Source: JBFHER01 sp041584055 (lineage in GTDB: Bacteria; Bacteroidota; Bacteroidia; Bacteroidales; UBA5342). From it: a DNA stretch of 12,476 bases. The stretch spans positions 1-12,476 of the forward strand of contig JBFHER010000097.1 of assembly GCA_041584055.1 (NCBI GenBank), written 5' to 3'. Shown piece after piece: positions 7,033-12,476 of this stretch. The notes beneath the pieces are model-generated. The model made no database searches. It saw nothing but the letters and a program-made list of their open reading frames with translations, and was not told the DNA's origin. How positions within the stretch are numbered: position 1 is the first letter of the stretch; each line of letters starts with the position of its first letter. The position numbers and the translations under genes are program-made.

Positions 7033-8481
7033 ATGAACATTAAGCATTTAAGAATAGGGATCATACATTCCTTGATTGGAAAGAACGATGGGGTTTCCAT
7101 TGTGATTGATCAAACGGTTAATGCGATGGTAAAAGATATGGGAATTGAGTTGGGAAGCATTTTCTTTCTTGCAGCACACTCATCACCACGCTTTAATGCA
7201 GAAACAAATGACGTTTTCTGGCACAAAAATGAGATCCACAAAACCATCATAGAAACCTTTAGTCATGAAGCACCGGATGGACTTGAAGATGAGATAAAGG
7301 AAAAAGCGTTTTATGCACGGGATGTTATCAAAGCCTGGGTGAAGAAAAACCAAATTGATTTGATAATTGCACATAACACCTCACATCCGTATAATTTTAT
7401 TACAGCTGTTGGTTTGGGCATGTTTATTGAAGATTTGAGAGAACGTGGCATCATCTGGCCAAAACAAATGGTTTGGTGGCACGATTCATACTTCGAACGC
7501 CCAATTTTTGCGGAACCAAATCCGGTGGTGAAAAAATATTTAAAATACCTTCCGGGAACACATGTGGATGGCATTGCATACATTAACAAACTGCAAAGTG
7601 CAATTGGTTTAAAATACCTTGAAACACACAAAGCCGGTAAAGCGGAAGCGTTTACAGAAAAGCGGACTGTTGTTGTGCCTAATACCAGCGATATTCCCTG
7701 GGATTGGCAGAAAAATTACTGGGAAGACGAAATCATGATTGCTCCACCACAGGATAATTACAACGACTCTTTCCTTGAAGACGTGGGATTAATTGATGAA
7801 ATTGCAGATCGAGGTTTCGACCTTATCGATACAAAAATCCTACTTCAGCATACTCGTATTGTTCCGCGAAAGTCCATCGAAAGAGCCATTGATCTGGCAT
7901 TTCTGCTGGAAAAGAAATTTAAAGCAAATGGGAAGAAGAAATGTATTGTTTTACTTGTAAGTGGCCATTCAGGTGACGAGCAGGTGCAGTACAAATCCTA
8001 TCTTATGGAATATTACGATAATCTGTGCAAGGAGAATCCGGATCAGAACGTTGTCTTACTTTTCGGAGAAGACTGCATTCTTTCCCATCGTGATATCATC
8101 GTGGATAAGAAATATTACAATTTTGCTGAAGTGCCTTCGATTATCGCGGGACATGGTGGCATTGGAACCTACTTTAGCGAAATAGAAGGTTTTGGAAACA
8201 ATCTTCTGGAGATGATCTCAGCAGGCATGCCTGTGGTGATTAACGAATATGAGGTATATAAGGATGAGATTGCTCACCTTGGCTTTGAACTGCCATCCAT
8301 TGACAACTGTGTGATGACAGATGAAATGGTAGAGTCTGCCTACAGCTTACTTACCAACTTACATTATAGAAATAAAGTGGTTAAAAAGAATCTTGAAGTA
8401 TTGAGCGAAAAGCTCGATCATAAGATCATTGCAGATAAACTGGAGCCACTTATTAGAAATATGTTTACACGAACTTTATAA
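7033..8481 (+). CDS. GT-B fold glycosyltransferase (second of operon)
   Basis: The 482-residue protein resembles the first transferase in architecture but not closely in sequence. Its start RIGIIHSLIGKNDGVSIVIDQ (7-27) has the same Gly-Val turn after the first strand. The acceptor half carries AHNTSHPYNF (113-122) and WWHDSYFERP (148-157). The donor half has RIVPRKSIERAIDLAFLLE (about residues 275-293) and an EX7E-type segment EGFGNNLLE (E385 and E393) followed by MISAGMPVVINEYEVYKDEI. It is probably a retaining GT4-like enzyme using a nucleotide sugar, in the cytoplasm. The substrate is unknown. It begins 21 bases after the HAD gene and ends 12 bases before the GT81-like gene, clearly in the same operon. 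Confidence 0.82.
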   Translation: MNIKHLRIGIIHSLIGKNDGVSIVIDQTVNAMVKDMGIELGSIFFLAAHSSPRFNAETNDVFWHKNEIHKTIIETFSHEAPDGLEDEIKEKAFYARDVIKAWVKKNQIDLIIAHNTSHPYNFITAVGLGMFIEDLRERGIIWPKQMVWWHDSYFERPIFAEPNPVVKKYLKYLPGTHVDGIAYINKLQSAIGLKYLETHKAGKAEAFTEKRTVVVPNTSDIPWDWQKNYWEDEIMIAPPQDNYNDSFLEDVGLIDEIADRGFDLIDTKILLQHTRIVPRKSIERAIDLAFLLEKKFKANGKKKCIVLLVSGHSGDEQVQYKSYLMEYYDNLCKENPDQNVVLLFGEDCILSHRDIIVDKKYYNFAEVPSIIAGHGGIGTYFSEIEGFGNNLLEMISAGMPVVINEYEVYKDEIAHLGFELPSIDNCVMTDEMVESAYSLLTNLHYRNKVVKKNLEVLSEKLDHKIIADKLEPLIRNMFTRTL

Positions 8482-8493
8482 AATATTTAAACC

Positions 8494-9705
8494 ATGGGTG
8501 ATTTTTATCAAAACGGCTTAGTTACTACTTTACACAACTTTAATAAACTGCCTTTGGCGGAATTAGAGTCCAGGTTGTTGAAATTTTCTAAACACCGTCC
8601 CATGGGCTTAATCATTCCGGCCCTGTACTCGGAGCTTGAGAAACCGGCATTACAAACAATTGTGAATACACTGAAGGAGATCCCCTATATCACTGAGATA
8701 GTGATTGGGTTGGACAGGGCGAATAAAGAACAGTTTGAGCATGCCAAGAAATATTTTTCTGTCTTGCCTCAACATCATCGCATTATCTGGAATGATGGTC
8801 CCGGGATGAAAAAAATCCATTCACTGATGGAAAATAAAAAGATTACCATGGGTGAATTGGGTAAAGGACGAAATGTGTGGTTCTGTTTCGGTTATTGCAT
8901 CGCATCCAACCGATCTGAAGCCATTGCATTGCACGATGCCGATATCGTCACTTATAAGCGTGATATGTTGGCCCGCCTGTTTTATCCGGTAGTGGATCCT
9001 ACCTTTATATATAAGTTTGTGAAAGGTTATTATTTTAGAGCCGATAGCGAAAAACTTAACGGTCGGGTAACCCGTTTGTTGGTTACGCCCTTGCTCAGAA
9101 CCCTTAAAAAGATTTTTGGACCCATTGAATACCTTGATTATCTGGATAGTTTCAGATACATCCTTTCCGGTGAGTTTGCCATGCGTGCAGATGTTCTTAA
9201 AACAGTGCGTATCCCATCAGATTGGGGCCTCGAAGTGGGAATCCTTTCTGAAGTGCAAAGAAACAACTCATACAACCGAATTTGTCAGGTAGAGATTGCC
9301 GATGCCTATGATCATAAGCATCAGGAGGTATCGGCTGAAGATCGTAAAAAAGGTCTTTCCCGGATGAGTGTGGATATTTCCCGTCAGATTTTTGGGAAAT
9401 TATCCTCAAACGGTGAGATATTCAGTAAAGGCTCATTCCGTTCTATTAAGTCCACCTATGGACGAATCGCACTGGACTTTTTGGAGCAATACAGTGCAGA
9501 TGCCAGGATAAACGGGATCGCTATAGATCGAAACAAGGAAGAACAGATGGTTGATTTATTTGCCCAAAACATATACAAGGCCGGGATGGAATTTATTGAC
9601 AACCCCCATCAGGTGCCTTTTAATCCATCGTGGAAGCGAGTAATCAGCGCTTTGCCGGATATTTTGGATGTATTTAAAGATGTTGTTGAGCAGGATAATG
9701 CATAG
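8494..9705 (+). CDS. GT81-like glucosyl-3-phosphoglycerate synthase (GpgS-type GT-A glycosyltransferase)
   Basis: The 403-residue GT-A enzyme aligns by eye with GpgS, which transfers glucose from an NDP-glucose to 3-phosphoglycerate. Order of motifs: GLIIPALYSELEKPALQTIV (38-57), nucleotide-binding GKGRNVW (123-129), metal-binding HDADI (D148 and D150), KFVKGYYFR (about 174-182) followed by NGRVTRLLVTPLL (189-201), corresponding to the K-x-F-Y-R...GGRVTxLxxxPLL region of GpgS. Next come SGEFAMR (225-231), WGLEVGIL (244-251) and the metal/catalytic-region DHKH (273-276). It is about 80 residues longer than mycobacterial GpgS, with a helical C-terminal extension. Direct use of glycerate (glucosylglycerate synthase) or another sugar is possible. 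It is two bases upstream of the phosphorylase gene. Confidence 0.85.
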   Translation: MGDFYQNGLVTTLHNFNKLPLAELESRLLKFSKHRPMGLIIPALYSELEKPALQTIVNTLKEIPYITEIVIGLDRANKEQFEHAKKYFSVLPQHHRIIWNDGPGMKKIHSLMENKKITMGELGKGRNVWFCFGYCIASNRSEAIALHDADIVTYKRDMLARLFYPVVDPTFIYKFVKGYYFRADSEKLNGRVTRLLVTPLLRTLKKIFGPIEYLDYLDSFRYILSGEFAMRADVLKTVRIPSDWGLEVGILSEVQRNNSYNRICQVEIADAYDHKHQEVSAEDRKKGLSRMSVDISRQIFGKLSSNGEIFSKGSFRSIKSTYGRIALDFLEQYSADARINGIAIDRNKEEQMVDLFAQNIYKAGMEFIDNPHQVPFNPSWKRVISALPDILDVFKDVVEQDNA

Positions 9706-9707
9706 GT

Positions 9708-11393
9708 ATGGGAGATGTTAAGGAACGCATTCTGGATCGGCTGAAAAAGGTTTATCCGGGAAAAATAGAACATGATTTTGAAAACCGATTATTTGGTTTG
9801 TTGGATAGGCACCAGCTTGATTCTCGGGTGCAGGTATGGGATGAAACGGATTCTTTTTTGATTACTTATGGAGATACCTTGCAAAAGGATGGAAAATCAT
9901 CTCTCGGAGTATTGCATCAATTTGCCAATGCGCATTTAAAGGATGTTATCTCCACCATTCATATTTTACCTTTCTTTCCTTATAGCAGTGATGACGGGTT
10001 TTCTGTTGTTGATTTTTGCAAAGTAAATCCTGAGCTTGGAAGATGGGAGGATGTGAAAGAACTGTCCGCTGATTTTAACCTGATGTTTGACCTTGTGATC
10101 AATCATGTGAGTAGCAAAAGCGAATGGTTCAGTCAATTCTTAAAGAACGAAAGCCCGGGAAAGGATTTTGTATTGGTCCCACCAGCGGATTTTGATACAT
10201 CAAAGGTTATCCGACCAAGAAGCTCGCCCCTGTTAACAAGCTATATAACAAGTGCCGGTAAAAAGAACGTGTGGACGACCTTTAGTGCCGACCAGATAGA
10301 CTTAAATTATTGGAATCCTGAATTGTTACTTGAAATGATTCGGATTTTTCTGTTTTACGTTGAAAAGGGAGCCTCTGTAATTCGTCTGGATGCAATTGCA
10401 TTTCTCTGGAAAAGGTCAGGGACCGGCAGCTTGCACGAAAAGGAAACGCATGAAATTGTAAAGATTTTCAGAGATGTGGTGGATTATTGTTGCCCGCATG
10501 TGGTACTGCTCACCGAAACAAATGTCCCACATCTTGAAAATATAAGTTATTTTGGGAACAGCGATGAGGCGCAAATGGTGTATCAGTTTCCTTTACCTCC
10601 CCTGTTGCTTTTTACCTTGAATAGAGGAGATGCAAGCTATCTGAAACAATGGCTGATGAGCTTTGTTCCGCCAGGTAAAGGGATGACCTTCTTTAATTTT
10701 ACGGCATCCCATGATGGAATCGGTGTGCGGCCTCTGGAAGGATTGATTCCGGATGAAGAAAAAATTGCGCTGGCAGAGGACATGAAAACCTTTGGCGGGT
10801 TAGTAAATACACGAAGAACACCCGAAGGACTTGATGTGCCCTACGAATTAAATATCACTTATTTTGATGCATTAAAAGGGACACAAGCAGGGATAGATGA
10901 TCTTCAGGTAGAACGGTTTATCTGTTCACAAACATTGATGATGTCTTTACAGGGTGTTCCCGCTTTTTACATTCATTCTTTGTTTGGGATGCCGAATTAT
11001 TACAAAGGTGTGGCAGAAACACAACAAAATCGCACAATTAATCGCAGAAAGCTGCATATCCATGAGCTTGATTCGCATTTAGCAGAAGGGACAAACCAAA
11101 AAAAGGTGTTTGATGCGCTGATTGAGCGTATTACACTGCGTAGAAATTATTCTGCCTTTCATCCTGATGCAGATCAGAAATTGTTACAGACCGAAAATAA
11201 TGTGGTGGCCATTTTACGTGAAAATATGGTTACACAGGAAACTGTATTGGCCGTTTTTAACATTGGAAAAACAGCTGCCCCTTTTGTATTATTGGATGAT
11301 TACAGAGCAGATGTTATTGCGGATCGATTGTATGAAAGTGACACAATAACATTGCAACCCTATCAGTGCTTATGGATGAAAAAGACAAAATAA
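9708..11393 (+). CDS. GH13_18 sugar phosphorylase, probably glucosylglycerate phosphorylase
   Basis: The 561-residue cytoplasmic enzyme belongs to the sucrose phosphorylase subfamily of GH13, which splits alpha-glucosides with phosphate to give alpha-glucose-1-phosphate. The retaining catalytic set is complete: nucleophile D228 in VIRLDAIAFLWK, acid/base E270 in LLTETNVPH, and D336 in TASHDGIGV. Other family features are HILPFFPYSSDDGFSVVDF (about 84-102), SYFGNSDEAQMVYQFPLPPL and PYELNITYFDAL (378-389). The WKRSGTGSLHE...TETNVPHLENISYFG pattern resembles glucosylglycerate phosphorylases such as the YcjM group more than Bifidobacterium sucrose phosphorylase. Neighbouring GT81 and glycerate kinase genes strengthen this. 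The acceptor loop (about 365-380, VNTRRTPEGLDV) carries two Arg and sets specificity; sucrose or sucrose-6-phosphate remain alternatives. The 3' end overlaps the kinase gene by 22 bases. Confidence 0.9.
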   Translation: MGDVKERILDRLKKVYPGKIEHDFENRLFGLLDRHQLDSRVQVWDETDSFLITYGDTLQKDGKSSLGVLHQFANAHLKDVISTIHILPFFPYSSDDGFSVVDFCKVNPELGRWEDVKELSADFNLMFDLVINHVSSKSEWFSQFLKNESPGKDFVLVPPADFDTSKVIRPRSSPLLTSYITSAGKKNVWTTFSADQIDLNYWNPELLLEMIRIFLFYVEKGASVIRLDAIAFLWKRSGTGSLHEKETHEIVKIFRDVVDYCCPHVVLLTETNVPHLENISYFGNSDEAQMVYQFPLPPLLLFTLNRGDASYLKQWLMSFVPPGKGMTFFNFTASHDGIGVRPLEGLIPDEEKIALAEDMKTFGGLVNTRRTPEGLDVPYELNITYFDALKGTQAGIDDLQVERFICSQTLMMSLQGVPAFYIHSLFGMPNYYKGVAETQQNRTINRRKLHIHELDSHLAEGTNQKKVFDALIERITLRRNYSAFHPDADQKLLQTENNVVAILRENMVTQETVLAVFNIGKTAAPFVLLDDYRADVIADRLYESDTITLQPYQCLWMKKTK

Positions 11394-12476
11394 AAGTCCT
11401 GATCGCCTCTGATTCTTTCAAAGGGAGTTTAAGTTCTCTGCAGGTTTCAGATGCAGTAATTAAAGGAATCATTCAGGTATTTCCAAATGCTGAAACCGAC
11501 GTTGTGCCTTTGGCAGATGGCGGAGAAGGAACGGTGGATGCATTTTTGTCTGCCGTAGGTGGTCATAAAGTTTTCTGTGATGTGTTTGATCCGCTGATGC
11601 GGCCTTTAAATACATATTACGGAATCCTTAAGGATGGTAAAACGGCTGTTGTTGAACTCGCTGCAGCATCTGGGATAGAACGTTTATCAAAAGACGAACT
11701 TAATCCGTTAAAAACAACAAGTTATGGTACCGGTTTATTAATTAAAGATGCCATAGAAAAAGGGTGTCAGCATATCATTGTTGGCCTGGGAGGAAGCGCA
11801 ACCAATGATGGGGCTATTGGGATTGCAAAAGCCCTTGGTGCAAATTTCAAAGATGGATATAAAAAAGATGTGATGCTTTCAGGAGCTGGTTTATCAGCCA
11901 TTGAAACCATCCATGTTTCAAAATTAAGAGCAGCTATTGCTGGTGTGGAAATCCGCGTTGCCTGTGATGTGACAAATCCACTTTTTGGAGAAAAGGGCGC
12001 AGCCTATGTTTACGGACCGCAGAAAGGTGCAGATTCCAATATGCTCATTGAACTGGATAAAGGCTTGAGGAATCTAAATCGGGTTATTCAAAAGGATTTG
12101 GGACTGGAGGTTGCTGAAATTTCTGGTGCTGGTGCAGCAGGTGGTGCAGGTGCAGGAATGATTGCATTTCTGGGTGCAAAACTAATTCCGGGTTTTGAAC
12201 TTATCAGCGATGTGAGTATGCTTGAAAAGAGGATCATTGAAGCCGATGTGGTAATTACGGGAGAGGGGAAACTTGACAGGCAGACGCTCAATGGAAAGGC
12301 GCCGATGGGCGTTGCCAGACTTGCAAAAAAACACAACAAACCAGTGTTCGCATTTGCCGGCCAAAAAGAACATCAGCTTGAGGACATGAACGATTTGCCT
12401 TTTGATAGCATCTCAGCCATTTACGATGGGACAAAGGATGTTGAAGATTGCATTCAGAATGCAGCTGAATATTTAA
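11372..12476 (+). CDS. Glycerate 2-kinase (GlxK/GarK family), C-terminus cut by window edge
   Basis: The frame gives 368 residues and is still open at the last base; the family usually has about 375-385 residues, so only a few are missing. It phosphorylates D-glycerate with ATP, in this family normally to 2-phosphoglycerate, feeding glycolysis. Signatures: IKVLIASDSFKGSLSS (7-22), VPLADGGEGTVDAF (45-58), IVGLGGSATNDGA (136-148), SGAGAAGGAGAGM (251-263) and VITGEGKLDRQTLNGKAPMGVA (294-315). ATG 11372 lies inside the end of the phosphorylase gene and gives MDEKDKIKVLIASD; no in-frame stop intervenes. The overlap means coupled translation with the phosphorylase, fitting use of the glycerate it releases. 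Confidence 0.95.
   Translation, partial: MDEKDKIKVLIASDSFKGSLSSLQVSDAVIKGIIQVFPNAETDVVPLADGGEGTVDAFLSAVGGHKVFCDVFDPLMRPLNTYYGILKDGKTAVVELAAASGIERLSKDELNPLKTTSYGTGLLIKDAIEKGCQHIIVGLGGSATNDGAIGIAKALGANFKDGYKKDVMLSGAGLSAIETIHVSKLRAAIAGVEIRVACDVTNPLFGEKGAAYVYGPQKGADSNMLIELDKGLRNLNRVIQKDLGLEVAEISGAGAAGGAGAGMIAFLGAKLIPGFELISDVSMLEKRIIEADVVITGEGKLDRQTLNGKAPMGVARLAKKHNKPVFAFAGQKEHQLEDMNDLPFDSISAIYDGTKDVEDCIQNAAEYL

Noticed and set aside
7311..7631. Antisense open frame of 106 codons inside the second GT-B gene, and similar ones at 2369-2731, 4208-4579 and 12088-12339
   Set aside because: They are antisense to strongly recognisable proteins, and show no known motif or plausible own context; low-complexity composition mirrors the sense codons.
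4848..11393. A sucrose pathway (sucrose-phosphate synthase, HAD sucrose phosphatase, sucrose phosphorylase)
   Set aside because: The GT-B proteins lack the sucrose-phosphate synthase hallmarks, the HAD protein is not of the sucrose-phosphatase (Cof-like) type, and a GT81 enzyme plus glycerate kinase fit a glyceric-acid glycoside better. Not fully excluded for the phosphorylase alone.
12121..12165. GGTGCTGGTGCAGCAGGTGGTGCAGG-like repeat, possible tandem repeat
   Set aside because: It encodes the conserved Gly/Ala-rich SGAGAAGGAGAGM loop of glycerate kinase, so the repetition follows from the protein.
1..12476. CRISPR arrays, insertion sequences, tRNA/rRNA genes, attachment sites
   Set aside because: No regularly spaced repeats, transposase-like proteins, terminal inverted repeats or RNA-gene signatures were seen; the window is almost entirely coding with ordinary short spacers.

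Overview
The window reads as an AT-rich chromosomal segment of a member of the Bacteroidota. The clearest evidence is the gliding-associated pair gldE-gldD directly behind ssb, a Bacteroidota hallmark. Promoter-like boxes of the TAnnTTTG type and mostly weak Shine-Dalgarno sites fit the same phylum. I cannot name a genus. The gld genes do not prove gliding, because gldD/gldE occur more widely than the complete gliding machinery.

Layout. (1) 1-747, minus strand: 5' part of a secreted family GH20 beta-N-acetylhexosaminidase, cut by the left edge. (2) 748-892: AT-rich divergent promoter region. (3) 893-4701, plus strand: a housekeeping/envelope run of ssb, gldE (CNNM/CBS/CorC-type membrane protein), gldD (lipoprotein), a Sfp-type 4'-phosphopantetheinyl transferase, and a geranylgeranylglyceryl-phosphate synthase (GGGPS/PcrB) family enzyme. 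(4) 4702-4847: intergenic region with a good -7 box and three copies of the heptamer GATGTCA/TGACATC, a candidate operator. (5) 4848-12476, plus strand: six tightly packed or overlapping genes, namely a GT-B glycosyltransferase, a HAD-fold protein, a second GT-B glycosyltransferase, a GT81-like glucosyl-3-phosphoglycerate synthase, a GH13_18 sugar phosphorylase and a glycerate 2-kinase (cut just before its C-terminus by the right edge).

The last six genes are the most interesting part. Family knowledge suggests a complete loop around glucosylglycerate: GT81 joins glucose to (3-phospho)glycerate, the HAD protein might remove the phosphate, the GH13_18 enzyme would split the glycoside with phosphate into glucose-1-phosphate and glycerate, and the kinase returns glycerate to glycolysis. 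The two extra GT-B transferases imply that the product is further decorated (for example a mannosylglucosylglycerate-like compound) or is a larger, undescribed glycoside. Synthesis and breakdown would then sit on one transcript. This is inference from families and gene order; no substrate is proven by the sequence.

Other points of interest: a Shine-Dalgarno-preceded seven-codon mini-ORF in the gldE frame that ends exactly where gldE's TTG start begins, a HAD motif I that reads DxYGT instead of DxDGT, and an archaeal-type ether-lipid enzyme family in a bacterial envelope gene cluster.
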